From Terriglobia bacterium (GTDB lineage Bacteria; Acidobacteriota; UBA6911), in NCBI GenBank assembly GCA_020072565.1, contig JAIQGI010000007.1:1-64000 (forward strand): a DNA stretch of 64,000 nucleotides, given 5' to 3'. This document shows, piece by piece, positions 44,743-53,418 of this stretch. Position numbers and translations under genes: made by a program. Under the pieces are notes generated by a model. The model saw only the letters and a list, made by a program, of their open reading frames with translations. It did not search any database and was not told the DNA's origin. Every line of letters starts with the position of its first letter. The first letter of the stretch is position 1.

Positions 44743-45351
44743 TCATCCCTCGGTCAGCGCACTCAGCAGAATCTCCAGCGCGATGAACTCAACGCCGGCA
44801 CTGCGCATCGCGGCCTCCGATCCGGCAGCCTGTCGTGGTTCGAGCGCCAGGGTGGCATTCTGAATCAGGGCCGTTTTGATGCCCAGGCGACGCAACCCGA
44901 GCGCCGCCAGTTTGACCGCAGACTCGGTGGGTACACCAAAAAGGATCGCGTGCGGCGGCAGCACCCGCAGCAGTTTCTCGACTGCAGGGTTGCTGAAAAC
45001 ATCAAACTCCTGCTTCTCGACAATGATCTGTTGATGTTTGCGCACCAGGTCCGCAAAGCTGCGATCCACGGGCTTATTTTCAAGGACGAGCGGATGGCGC
45101 AGAAGCGTGTCGTCAATCTTGCGCTGGCCGTCGGTCCCGCGAACACAATAGGGCGGGGATGTGGCAAATTCTGGATCATGAGGATCACGGACAGTCACTG
45201 AGGAAATGATGCTCACGGCGTTGGTCTTTGCAAAATCGAAGAGCCGGCGCAGCTTGGGAATCAGCCGCTCTGCTCCGGGCACATGCATGCAGCCGTCGGA
45301 GAGCATCAAATCCCGCTGCGTGTCTACATCCATAAAGAAGATCGCTTTCAT
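44743..45351 (-). CDS. Isochorismatase-fold protein lacking the catalytic cysteine
   Basis: A 202-residue cysteine-hydrolase (nicotinamidase/isochorismatase) fold. The catalytic Asp is in DVDTQRD (Asp10) and the Lys in VEKQEFDVFSNP (Lys113). Where nicotinamidases have GVATDxCV, this protein has GVPTESAV, so the nucleophile position is Ala145, with Ser144 beside it. Typical amidohydrolysis by the Cys mechanism is therefore unlikely. Isochorismatases also lack the cysteine, but nothing else links this gene to isochorismate. Next to hemW on the minus strand. Confidence 0.78.
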   Translation of the reverse strand: MKAIFFMDVDTQRDLMLSDGCMHVPGAERLIPKLRRLFDFAKTNAVSIISSVTVRDPHDPEFATSPPYCVRGTDGQRKIDDTLLRHPLVLENKPVDRSFADLVRKHQQIIVEKQEFDVFSNPAVEKLLRVLPPHAILFGVPTESAVKLAALGLRRLGIKTALIQNATLALEPRQAAGSEAAMRSAGVEFIALEILLSALTEG

Positions 45352-45468
45352 TGGCTGCCCGTGGTTCCAGATAAGATTCTATCACAGGCAGAGGGGGCGC
45401 GCCGATGGAGCCGCATGGGGCCGGGATCGGTCTCAGGATCGCCATCCCACTCGAAGCAGTTGCCGCTT

Positions 45469-46158
45469 TTACTCGATGGAATCCTGAAGCTGGCCGGCGT
45501 CGGCAAAGCTGAAGTAATCGTCGTGTCCCAGAATGATGTGATCCAGGACGCGAATCCCCAGGATCTTTCCGGCGCGAGATAAACGCTGGGTGCATTCCCG
45601 GTCCTCCCGGCTGGGGGCAGGGTCGCCGGAGGGATGGTTGTGCAGGAATATCAGGGCGGCGGTGCTGTCGCGGACCGCGGCCGAAAAGACCTCCCGCGGG
45701 TGCACCACGGATGTGCTCAGGCTCCCGACCGAGACCAGGACCTCACGAATCAACTGGTTTTTGGAATTGAGGTGCAACGACACGAAATACTCCCGTGTTG
45801 CCGCAAAGAATTGCGCCCGATAACGAAGAAACAGATCCCGGCTGTTTGAGAAACGCTGCCCCGCCTTCAAGGGCGCGGAGCACAACTGCCGCCCCAGCGA
45901 AAGCGCAGCCCTGAGAGCCACTGCCTGCCGCGTGGACACCTTCCCGCCGTGGCGGATTTCTTCCATGGAAGCCATTGTCAAGGCGGCGGGGGTGCCGAAG
46001 TGCCGCAAAAGCCTTCGCGATGATGCCTCGGCGGCGGCGCTGTTGCGTCCGTGACCCAGGATGGCAGAAAGGAGCGTCAGAGTTTCCTCCCGATCCGCAT
46101 GCGCAGTCACTTGCTGCTCCAGCACCTGGTCTGCGCAGGACACCGTTGTTTCGTCCAA
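45469..46158 (-). CDS. radC: RadC-family JAMM-domain protein
   Basis: A 229-residue protein with helix-hairpin-helix-like N-terminal region and a C-terminal JAB1/MPN metalloprotease fold, motif HNHPSGDP at 173-180. The family is widespread; the name comes from a repair locus whose assignment was later corrected, and the real function is unclear. The start is a TTG at 46158 with GGAGGG upstream (about 9 nt). It lies downstream of fabG. Confidence 0.93.
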   Translation of the reverse strand: MDETTVSCADQVLEQQVTAHADREETLTLLSAILGHGRNSAAAEASSRRLLRHFGTPAALTMASMEEIRHGGKVSTRQAVALRAALSLGRQLCSAPLKAGQRFSNSRDLFLRYRAQFFAATREYFVSLHLNSKNQLIREVLVSVGSLSTSVVHPREVFSAAVRDSTAALIFLHNHPSGDPAPSREDRECTQRLSRAGKILGIRVLDHIILGHDDYFSFADAGQLQDSIE

Positions 46159-46234
46159 CCTCTTTTCCCTCCCTCCAGTCTAACGGTGCAGCCGGAAGAA
46201 GTGCCAACATTTTTTGAGGGACGATTCACGACTG

Positions 46235-46984
46235 TCAGATTGCGAGGCCGCCGTCGACCTGGATGACCTGCCCGGTGATGTAGCGGGCAGTGTCAGAAAG
46301 CAGGAAGGCCGCGATGCGAGCAATCTCCTCCGTCGTGCCGAAACGTCCGAGCGGAATCGCCTGAAGCATTCTGGCCTTGTATTCCTCGGGCAAAGATCCG
46401 GTCATGTCGGTCGCAATCAGACCAAGCGCCAGGGCGTTCACGGTGATGTTGCGGCCGGCAACTTCCTTTGCCAGCGCCTTGGTGAAACCGATGATGCCCG
46501 CTTTGGACGCCGCATAATTGGTCTGGCCAGGCATCCCGACGATCCCGCTGATTGAGGTGATGTTGAGGATCGCCCCCGAGCGCGCCCGGATCATGCCGCT
46601 GACGACAAGTTTGGAGAAGTTGAAGATTCCCTTCAGATTTGTGGCCAAAACCTCATCCCAATCGCGCTCGCTCATCGCCAGAAGCAGCTTATCGCGAATG
46701 ATGCCGGCGTTGTTGACCAGGCAGTCAATCCGTCCGAACTGCTTCTTTGCGCTCGCGACCATGGTTTCCACAGCAGCATAATCGGTGACATCGACCGGAT
46801 AAGCCGTTGCCTTGCGCCCCAACGCAGTCAGTTCGTTGAGGAGACTCTCGGCGTGCTCCGCGCTGTGCGCGTAATTGAACGCAACATCACACCCCTGCCG
46901 GGCCAGTTCCAGGCAGATGGCGCGGCCGATTCCCCGGCCGCCGCCCGTGACCATAGCCGTCTTGCCGGAAAATGTCATAGTCAT
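46235..46984 (-). CDS. fabG: 3-oxoacyl-[acyl-carrier-protein] reductase
   Basis: A 249-residue classical SDR. TGGGRGIGRAICLEL near 10-24 binds NADPH, NNAGIIRD follows, and the active site has ITSISG (Ser) and YAASKAG (Tyr-x3-Lys). The C-terminus GQVIQVDGGLAI is standard. It probably reduces beta-ketoacyl-ACP in fatty-acid synthesis, although SDR substrate calls without an acp/fabF neighbourhood are uncertain. ATG at 46984 is chosen from homology; a TTG at 47014 is less likely. Contrast with the decayed SDR at 5885-6395. Confidence 0.88.
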   Translation of the reverse strand: MTMTFSGKTAMVTGGGRGIGRAICLELARQGCDVAFNYAHSAEHAESLLNELTALGRKATAYPVDVTDYAAVETMVASAKKQFGRIDCLVNNAGIIRDKLLLAMSERDWDEVLATNLKGIFNFSKLVVSGMIRARSGAILNITSISGIVGMPGQTNYAASKAGIIGFTKALAKEVAGRNITVNALALGLIATDMTGSLPEEYKARMLQAIPLGRFGTTEEIARIAAFLLSDTARYITGQVIQVDGGLAI

Positions 46985-47009
46985 TGCAAAATCATCGCCG
47001 CCGAAAAAA

Positions 47010-47086
47010 CTCAACGCAGAAGGCGCGGAGAATTGAGATGTTTTAAGAATGTTGTGCTTTGCGGCCTCGGCGCACTCTGCATTGAG
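47010..47086. repeat. Inverted pair of 9-nt-periodic intergenic repeats
   Basis: CTCAACGCAG AAGGCGCGGAG (47010-47030) and, inverted, CTCGGCGCA CTCTGCATTGAG (47066-47086) match at about 17 of 21 positions when one is reverse-complemented. The pair fills most of the fabG to dehydrogenase gap and could fold into a long imperfect hairpin. Related single copies occur at 58434-58456 and 60347-60373. Confidence 0.55.
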
Positions 47087-47104
47087 ATTTATTGCTCCGG
47101 AAAG

Positions 47105-48163
47105 CTAAGCAAGCTGCTTGATCCGACGGCAGACTGCCGCCCCGACTTCCCTGGTTCCCAGCTTGCCGCCCAGATCATCCGTGCATTCGCAGGCCCTGAC
47201 ACACTCCTGAACGGCGGTTTCGATCACGCCCGCTTCAGCATCCCAGCCCAAATGGGCAAGCATCATCTGGGTCGACATGATTGCTCCCATCGGATTGGCG
47301 ACATTCCTGCCGGCATATCTGGGTGCGGAACCATGGACCGGCTCGAACATGCATACGGTTCCGGGCCGTATGTTGCCTGAGGCGGCCATGCCGATCCCTC
47401 CCTGCAACTCGGCACCCAGATCGGTGATGATATCGCCGAACATATTGCTCGTGACGATGACCTGAAATCGCGAAGGATCCTTGATCAGCATCATGGCAAG
47501 AGCGTCAATGTACATGTGCTCCGGCTCAATCTCCGGATAACGCTGCGAGACATCATGGAAAGTCCGTTGCCACAGGTCGCCGCCGAAACGCAGAGCATTG
47601 CTCTTGTCGGACATCGTCACTCTTTTCAAGCGGTGTTTGACGGCAAAAGAGAATGCTGCTTCCAGAATCCGTTCCACGCCTTTCCGTGTCGAAATACTCT
47701 CCTGGATCGCCACCTCATCCGCGGTCCCTCTCTTGAATATGCCTCCAATGCCGACGTAGAGGTCCTCGGTGTTCTCGCGGAAGACCGTGAAGTTTATGTC
47801 GGCCTCGGTGGCGTTTTTCAGTGGGGTCAGGTGACGATCCAATAGTTTGACGGGGCGTATGTTGGCGTACAGATCGAGTCCGAACCGGATACCGAATAGA
47901 ATGTCGATGGCATGCTTGTTATCGGGAACACGCGGATCTCCGAGCGCTCCCATCAAAATGGCATCGAACTCGGAACGGAAGCGATCCAGAGCATCGCCGG
48001 GCAGGGACACGCCCTCCTTAAGGTAGCGCTCCGCTCCGTAGTCGAATTCTATGGGTCGGATTTCCTTGCCGCTGCCGGCGGCCACGGTCGACAGAACGTT
48101 TAAGGCCTCGCGGATAACCTCGGGCCCGATTCCATCCCCGGGGATTACAGCAATTCTCATCAT
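47105..48163 (-). CDS. Isocitrate/isopropylmalate dehydrogenase family protein (3-isopropylmalate dehydrogenase-like)
   Basis: A 352-residue beta-decarboxylating dehydrogenase. It begins MMRIAVIPGDGIGPEVIREAL, and has FRENTEDLYVGIGG in the substrate-selecting loop, KSNALR with catalytic Lys, and NMFGDIITDLGAEL with FEPVHGSAPRYAG for metal and cofactor. RENTED is closer to isocitrate/homoisocitrate members than to E. coli LeuB, so the substrate is uncertain; isopropylmalate is a common annotation. No leuA, leuC or leuD is nearby. ATG at 48163 is chosen because the conserved N-terminus starts there. Confidence 0.85.
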   Translation of the reverse strand: MMRIAVIPGDGIGPEVIREALNVLSTVAAGSGKEIRPIEFDYGAERYLKEGVSLPGDALDRFRSEFDAILMGALGDPRVPDNKHAIDILFGIRFGLDLYANIRPVKLLDRHLTPLKNATEADINFTVFRENTEDLYVGIGGIFKRGTADEVAIQESISTRKGVERILEAAFSFAVKHRLKRVTMSDKSNALRFGGDLWQRTFHDVSQRYPEIEPEHMYIDALAMMLIKDPSRFQVIVTSNMFGDIITDLGAELQGGIGMAASGNIRPGTVCMFEPVHGSAPRYAGRNVANPMGAIMSTQMMLAHLGWDAEAGVIETAVQECVRACECTDDLGGKLGTREVGAAVCRRIKQLA

Positions 48164-48290
48164 GGAAATACCGAGATCTTGCTGCCGCCAGTCAAACTTC
48201 GCAGCACCCAACCTGCTTCATTGCTGCATTCAACGCGACTCTTATGAAACAACCCCTGAGCGGTCTACCTTCATCGCATGCCAACAGGGC

Positions 48291-48464
48291 TCAGAAGGGG
48301 AACGGGTACATGATCCAGCCAACCAGGATCGAGAGGAGAACGAATGAGCCAAAAAGGTAAAGGAAGTATCTGCCTCGCTCTTTTGCACCGCTCTTGGCAA
48401 TGAAGGTGAATACCACCGAAACCAGGGCACTGAATGTGACCAAGAGGAGGAAATGGTTGTTCAT
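48291..48464 (-). CDS. 57-residue two-helix membrane protein
   Basis: A short gene encoding MNNHFLLLVTFSALVSVVF at the N-terminus, a basic turn AKSGAKERGR, then a second hydrophobic stretch (YFLYLFGSFVLLSILVGW) and MYPFPF at the end. Two transmembrane helices with a positively charged loop are clear. GGAGG lies 5 nt before the ATG, and the ATG overlaps the TGA of the upstream membrane-protein gene. The overlap, ribosome binding site and composition argue that it is real. Function unknown; probably a partner of its upstream neighbour. Confidence 0.7.
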   Translation of the reverse strand: MNNHFLLLVTFSALVSVVFTFIAKSGAKERGRYFLYLFGSFVLLSILVGWIMYPFPF

Positions 48465-48889
48465 TGCTTCCTCCCCTGGGCAATATCGAATGCGTCGACT
48501 ACTACGAGCATGTTCAGCAAGCCGGCGGTGTAGACAAAGACATTAGCAAAATCGAACGTATATACCGCGGGATCACCCACGCCGAGACCACGAAGCCAGC
48601 ATAGCCAATACAGCAAGCCATTCCCCGCCTCGGCGATAAATTTGAGCGTGGAAAAAAGATCCGAGAAATCGGGATTATAAAGTCTCCCATTCAAGTAAAG
48701 TCCCAGGGCAAACATCAGGCTGATGCTGCCCATGAAGACCAGTGCCCGGTCCCACTTGCGCAGTATTGCGTGCCCAAGCCCCGGCACCAGCGCTCCGGCC
48801 ACGCAGGCCACGAGTGTTTTCAGAATTCCGGCTTCTGCCGGCAGGGCCTCCACCCTCTGAGGAAATGATTCCATGTCTTCCATGTTCAT
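48461..48889 (-). CDS. Small membrane protein (possibly DUF6677-like)
   Basis: A 142-residue protein with three or four membrane segments. The motif LVPGLGHAILRKWDRALVFMGSISLMFALGLYLNG is typical of TM2-like or DUF5683/DUF6677-like small membrane proteins, which I recall from Acidobacteria; the family name is uncertain. The promoter 10 nt upstream leaves only about 3 nt of leader before the first ATG, with no ribosome binding site. It is followed by the overlapping 57-residue membrane protein. Confidence 0.65.
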   Translation of the reverse strand: MNMEDMESFPQRVEALPAEAGILKTLVACVAGALVPGLGHAILRKWDRALVFMGSISLMFALGLYLNGRLYNPDFSDLFSTLKFIAEAGNGLLYWLCWLRGLGVGDPAVYTFDFANVFVYTAGLLNMLVVVDAFDIAQGRKQ

Positions 48890-48898
48890 AGGTCACAA

Positions 48899-48927
48899 AT
48901 GTTACGGAAAGCTTGTGTTACAGTCAA
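48899..48927 (-). promoter_or_regulatory. Sigma70 promoter giving a near-leaderless mRNA for the small membrane protein
   Basis: Minus strand: TTGACT (48927-48922), 17-nt spacer, TAACAT (48904-48899). Predicted +1 is near 48892, about 3 nt before the ATG at 48889. It is back to back with the pilT promoter. Confidence 0.7.
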
Positions 48928-48957
48928 GGGAAAGGCTTGGCGTCGAAGGGATTCGGC

Positions 48958-48986
48958 TTGACACCCGTAAGCGCCGCACATAACAT
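48958..48986 (+). promoter_or_regulatory. Sigma70 promoter of pilT-recX-alaS
   Basis: TTGACA (48958-48963), 17-nt spacer and TAACAT (48981-48986). Predicted +1 near 48993 gives a 28-nt leader that includes GAGG before the pilT ATG. Confidence 0.75.
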
Positions 48987-49020
48987 GGCCTTGCCGTCGG
49001 CCCTTTTCGCGAGGATCCTC

Positions 49021-50148
49021 ATGAATCTTGACACTCTCCTGCGTACAATGGTTTCCAAAGGTGCGTCTGACTTACACTTAAAGGTCGGTGCGTTCCCCCA
49101 TGTGCGCATCGCCGGCGAACTCTTGCCTCTCGGAGAGTTCGGCAAAGTCACCAAGGAAGACAGCCTCATGATGGCCTTCTCCATCATGACCAACAAGCAG
49201 AAACAGCGCTTCCGGGACAACGCTGAGATCGACCTTGGTTATGGACTGAAGGGACATGGGCGCTTTCGTGTCAATGTCTTTCAGCAACGCGGCACAGTTT
49301 CGATTGCGATCCGCGCCGTTCCGGTCAGCATCCTGGGCTTCGAGGACCTTTTTCTGCCCAAGGTTCTGGAGAAAATCTCCAAGGAGCCGCGCGGTCTGGT
49401 GCTGGTGACCGGCACCACCGGAAGCGGCAAATCGACCAGCATCGCCGCCATGCTCAACTACATCAACGAGCAGATGACGCGTCATATCATCACAATCGAA
49501 GATCCCATCGAGTTTCAGCACAACGATCGGCTCAGCATTTTCAGCCAGCGTGAAATATCGGTAGATGCGTCGAGCTTTAGCGATGCGCTGCGCAGCGCCC
49601 TGCGGCAGGACCCGGATGTGATCCTGGTCGGCGAGATGCGCGACCTGGAAACGATCGAAACTGCCCTGCTCGCAGCTGAGACCGGCCACCTCGTCTTCAG
49701 CACGCTGCACACCGTGGACGCCCTGGAAACGATCAACCGCATCATCGCCGTCTTCCCTTCCCAGCAACAGCGCCAAATCCGGCTGCAGCTCGGCATGGTA
49801 CTGCGAGCCGTGGTCTCCATGCGCCTGATGCGGCGGTCAGACACGCGCGGCCGCGTTCCCGCCATCGAGGTCATGATCGTCACTGAGTACATACGGAATT
49901 GCATCCTCGATCCTGAAAAAACACGGCTGATTCGCCAGGCCATCGCGGCGGGAACCTCCCAGTATGGGATGCAAACCTTTGACCAATCCATCCACGAACA
50001 CTACAAAGCGGGCCGGATCACCTACGAGGATGCGCTCAACTACGCCACCAACCCGGATGAATTCAAACTCCGCGTCCAGGGGATCTACACCACCAAAGAC
50101 GCCGCTATCGAAGCAATGGAAAGCGAGCTCTCGGGTCACAGCTCGTAA
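49021..50148 (+). CDS. pilT: Type IV pilus retraction ATPase PilT (PilT/PilU type)
   Basis: A 375-residue hexameric secretion ATPase that powers pilus retraction. It begins MNLDTLLRTMVSKGASDLHLKVG; Walker A GTTGSGKST is near 130-138, the Asp box EDPIEF near 160, Walker B RQDPDVILVGEMRD near 195-208 and the His box TGHLVFSTLHT near 222-232. The C-terminal AIRGYITD-like motif is replaced by IRNCILDPEKTRLI, so PilU-like function is possible. No other pilus genes are nearby. GAGG sits 6 nt before the ATG. Confidence 0.93.
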   Translation: MNLDTLLRTMVSKGASDLHLKVGAFPHVRIAGELLPLGEFGKVTKEDSLMMAFSIMTNKQKQRFRDNAEIDLGYGLKGHGRFRVNVFQQRGTVSIAIRAVPVSILGFEDLFLPKVLEKISKEPRGLVLVTGTTGSGKSTSIAAMLNYINEQMTRHIITIEDPIEFQHNDRLSIFSQREISVDASSFSDALRSALRQDPDVILVGEMRDLETIETALLAAETGHLVFSTLHTVDALETINRIIAVFPSQQQRQIRLQLGMVLRAVVSMRLMRRSDTRGRVPAIEVMIVTEYIRNCILDPEKTRLIRQAIAAGTSQYGMQTFDQSIHEHYKAGRITYEDALNYATNPDEFKLRVQGIYTTKDAAIEAMESELSGHSS

Positions 50149-50645
50149 TGGAGCCCCAGTCGAACAAAAGACTGATGCAAAAGGCGGGCTCCCTGCTTGC
50201 CCGGCGCTCTTACAGCCGCGGCGAGCTTTGCACCAAACTGGCCTCGTTCGGGGAACCACTGGCAATCGAGACAGTTCTTGACCGCCTGGAGCAGCTCAAC
50301 CTTCTCAACGATGTGGATTATGCATATAATCTTGCCAGCCGTTGGACCAGGCAGGATGGTTGGGGTCCTATCAAGGTGCGCCACCTGCTGATGCGCCGCA
50401 AGGTGCCCGGTCCGGTGATCGAGGCTGCCATAGACCGGGTTCATCATGAGATCAGCGACACCGGTGCGCTGGAAGCCTACCTTGACCGGCGCGGCCGGAC
50501 CCATCCTCTGCCGGAGGACTGCAAGGGTATCCACAAGCTTATCCTGAGCTTGCGGCGCCGCGGCTTCCCCCAGGAGGCAATCTGGAGCGCTCTTCGGCAG
50601 AAGGTCCGGGCGTCCGTATGGCAGGAACTTGATACAGGAGAATAA
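50148..50645 (+). CDS. recX: Regulatory protein RecX
   Basis: A 165-residue all-helical protein that binds and restrains RecA. The pattern LLARRSYSRGELCTKLASFG at 13-32, DRLEQLNLLNDVDYAYNLASRW and the later GxxxI..LRRRGFPQEAIWSAL follow the RecX three-repeat layout. Its ATG overlaps the pilT stop (TAATG), and alaS follows 1 nt later. recA itself is not in the window. pilT-recX-alaS is thus likely one transcript; recX-alaS linkage is common in bacteria. Confidence 0.9.
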   Translation: MEPQSNKRLMQKAGSLLARRSYSRGELCTKLASFGEPLAIETVLDRLEQLNLLNDVDYAYNLASRWTRQDGWGPIKVRHLLMRRKVPGPVIEAAIDRVHHEISDTGALEAYLDRRGRTHPLPEDCKGIHKLILSLRRRGFPQEAIWSALRQKVRASVWQELDTGE

Positions 50646-50646
50646 T

Positions 50647-53289
50647 TTGCCCAGCAGCGACCAGATCCGGGAGACCTTCCTTAAATTCTTCGAGCATAAC
50701 GGCCACAAGATCGTCCGGAGTGCATCCCTCATCCCTTATAACGATCCTACGCTCTTGTTTACCAACGCCGGCATGAACCAGTTCAAGGACCTCTTCCTCG
50801 GTAACGAGAAGCGGCCCTACGGCCGGGCGACCAGCAGCCAGAAATGCATGCGGGTGAGCGGCAAGCACAATGATTTCAAGGATGTCGGGCATTCGACCCG
50901 TCACCACACGTTTTTTGAGATGCTCGGTAATTTTTCGTTCGGCGACTACTTCAAAGCCGAGGCGATCCGTTACGCCTGGGATCTGGTTACTCGCGATTAT
51001 GGCCTGGATCAACGGAGACTGTGGGTCACAGTCTTTCGCGAGGACGATGCGGCCTGGGAGTTCTGGCATAGGGATGTCGGGGTGCCGGCAGAAAAGATCT
51101 TCCGGCTGGGGGAAGCCGACAACTTCTGGGCTATGGGCGATACCGGGCCTTGCGGCCCCTGTTCGGAGATTCATTACGATTTCGGTAGGAGTCCACTGCC
51201 CAATCATGAGCAATGCGATCTCACCTGCTCGTGCGGGCGCTGGGTGGAAGTTTGGAACTTGGTTTTCATGCAGTACAACCGTAATGCCTCTGGTGCTCTC
51301 TCCGGGCTTCCTTCCCCATCCATTGACACCGGCATGGGACTGGAACGGATCACCACCATTATTCAGGGCAAAGCCTCAAACTACGACACCGATCTGTTCC
51401 GGCCGTTGCTGGATGAAATCTCCACCATCGCCAATCTAGAATATGGCGAGAATCCCAACGATGACATCTCCATGCGTATCATCGCCGATCACGCCCGTGC
51501 CGCAACTTTCGTCGTCGCCGACGGTCAATACCCCGGAAACGATAAGCGTGGTTACGTTTTGCGTAAGATCATGCGGCGCGCAATCGTGCATGGGAAGAAG
51601 CTGAAAATTGACGGATCCTTTCTTTACCGCATCGCTGGAACGGTCGTCGGGATCATGAAAGATGCCTATCCCGAACTTGTCGGCGCGCGCGAGACCATCG
51701 CCCGCGTGATCAAGCAGGAGGAGGAGTCGTTTGCAGACACGCTTGAACAGGGTCTGAAGGACTTCAACGATCGGGTGAACAAACTTGAGGCGGACGGCGC
51801 ACGGACTCTTCCCGGCGAGGTAGCCTTCTTCCTGTATGATACGCGCGGGCTGCCGCTTGAAATAATTGAAGATCTCGCTCAGGAGAGAGGCTTGACCGTA
51901 GACGAGGCCGGCTTTGTGGCAGCACTCGAAGGGCAACGTGAGCGCTCACGCCAGGACTATCATGCCGGAAAGATCCGCGAACAGGTCGCACGCACCGTTT
52001 TCCAGGGCAAGACCGCCTTTGTCGGATATGACTACATTGCTCCAGAAACAGCGAAGGTCGTCGCAATCCTGGTCGACGGCGAACCCACCGATGCGATCAA
52101 TGCCGGACAGAGCGGAGAGATTGTCCTGGATCATACTCCTTTCTATGCCGAGGCAGGTGGACAAGTGGGAGATACCGGCGCATTGACGCGGAATGGAAAC
52201 AACGCCCGGGTCACTACCACCCTGTATCGCGGGACAACCATAACCCATGTGGTCGAGATGCTGGAAGGCAGCCTTCAGACCGGGGACACGGTGCAAGCCG
52301 AGGTCGATATCGAAAAGCGCAGGCTGACAATGAAGAACCATACCGCAACGCATCTCCTTCAGGCGGCGCTTCGCCAGATCCTGGGCCCCCACGTAAAGCA
52401 GGCAGGCTCTCTGGTAGCTCCTGACCGGCTCAGGTTTGACTTCACTCATTTTGCTCCCTTGAGCGCGGCAGAGATCGAAAAAATCGAAGACGAGGTAAAT
52501 GAACAGATCTGGCGGGACATACCCTTGAAAACCACCATCATGGAACTCGAGCAGGCCATGCAGTCGGGCGCGGTCGCCTTGTTCGGCGAAAAATACCAGG
52601 ATCGTGTCAGGGTTGTTGAGGTTCCGGGCTACAGCAAGGAACTCTGCGGCGGCACTCACGTCCCTTCCACGGGTGTCATCGGGCTTTTTAAGATCGTTGC
52701 CGAGGGCGGCATCGCTGCCGGCATACGCCGCCTCGAAGCGCTCACAGGCCGTTCGGCATTGGATCGCTTCCGCGCCGACGAAACCGTGCTCGAATATGTT
52801 CAAGTTCAACATAAGGTATCTTCACGGGATATCGCATCATTCATTGATAAATTGCACGGACAGATCAGGGATCTGCAGCGCCAGGTCGGAGAGTTGAAGC
52901 TGCAGATTGTACGTACCAGTCTTGCAGATTTGCTGGCGCAGGCGCGCGAGATCCGAGGCATCAGGGTTCTGGCGCACGTTTTGCCCAAGATCGACCGTCC
53001 CAGTATGCGCACGTTCGCAGATGAGCTGAAACACAAGTTGGGCTCGGGGATCATCATCCTCGGCACGCCGCTCGATGGCAAAGCAGCTCTGGTGGTTATG
53101 GTTAGCAATGATCTTGCCCAGCGAATTCCCGCCGGCAAAATAATCCGTGAGATTGCTCCTATGGTCGGTGGGTCCGGCGGCGGAAAACCAGAATTGGCCG
53201 AAGCTGGAGGTAAAGATTGTTCCAGGCTGGCCGATGCGATAGAGAGAAGCTATGCTGTGGTAGAGGCGCTTCTTGGAAGTAGGGAATAG
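50647..53289 (+). CDS. alaS: Alanine--tRNA ligase
   Basis: An 880-residue class II synthetase. The catalytic core begins SSDQIRETFLKFFEHNGHKIV and has motif 1-3 signatures (LFTNAGMNQFKDLFLG, HHTFFEMLGNFSFGDYFK). The editing domain carries the zinc ligands in NHTATHLL and CGGTHV, and the C-terminal DHHA1 domain ends with VGGSGGGKPELAEAGGKD. The start is a TTG at 50647 with AGGAG 6 nt upstream; an earlier TTG at 50629 lies inside recX and lacks a ribosome binding site. Confidence 0.97.
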   Translation: MPSSDQIRETFLKFFEHNGHKIVRSASLIPYNDPTLLFTNAGMNQFKDLFLGNEKRPYGRATSSQKCMRVSGKHNDFKDVGHSTRHHTFFEMLGNFSFGDYFKAEAIRYAWDLVTRDYGLDQRRLWVTVFREDDAAWEFWHRDVGVPAEKIFRLGEADNFWAMGDTGPCGPCSEIHYDFGRSPLPNHEQCDLTCSCGRWVEVWNLVFMQYNRNASGALSGLPSPSIDTGMGLERITTIIQGKASNYDTDLFRPLLDEISTIANLEYGENPNDDISMRIIADHARAATFVVADGQYPGNDKRGYVLRKIMRRAIVHGKKLKIDGSFLYRIAGTVVGIMKDAYPELVGARETIARVIKQEEESFADTLEQGLKDFNDRVNKLEADGARTLPGEVAFFLYDTRGLPLEIIEDLAQERGLTVDEAGFVAALEGQRERSRQDYHAGKIREQVARTVFQGKTAFVGYDYIAPETAKVVAILVDGEPTDAINAGQSGEIVLDHTPFYAEAGGQVGDTGALTRNGNNARVTTTLYRGTTITHVVEMLEGSLQTGDTVQAEVDIEKRRLTMKNHTATHLLQAALRQILGPHVKQAGSLVAPDRLRFDFTHFAPLSAAEIEKIEDEVNEQIWRDIPLKTTIMELEQAMQSGAVALFGEKYQDRVRVVEVPGYSKELCGGTHVPSTGVIGLFKIVAEGGIAAGIRRLEALTGRSALDRFRADETVLEYVQVQHKVSSRDIASFIDKLHGQIRDLQRQVGELKLQIVRTSLADLLAQAREIRGIRVLAHVLPKIDRPSMRTFADELKHKLGSGIIILGTPLDGKAALVVMVSNDLAQRIPAGKIIREIAPMVGGSGGGKPELAEAGGKDCSRLADAIERSYAVVEALLGSRE

Positions 53290-53308
53290 ATGGTACGGAG
53301 CTGCCGAT

Positions 53309-53330
53309 GAGGGCAGGCAGGCCCGCCCTC
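53309..53330 (+). other. Hairpin after alaS
   Basis: GAGGGC and GCCCTC flank a 10-nt loop 20 nt after the alaS stop. No T-run follows directly (a TTTTT comes 30 nt later), so termination is uncertain. Confidence 0.35.
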
Positions 53331-53418
53331 CAGAGATGGCTCATGGCAAAGAAATTAGACTTTTTGCATCCCCTCGACGTCCTTAATCCGTGGTTCAGGT
53401 GCATCTAGAGGGGTATCT

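Noticed and set aside
46178-46207. TTGGCA-N18-TTAGAC as radC promoter
   Set aside because: The -10 box is poor and the predicted start would remove part of the ribosome binding site.
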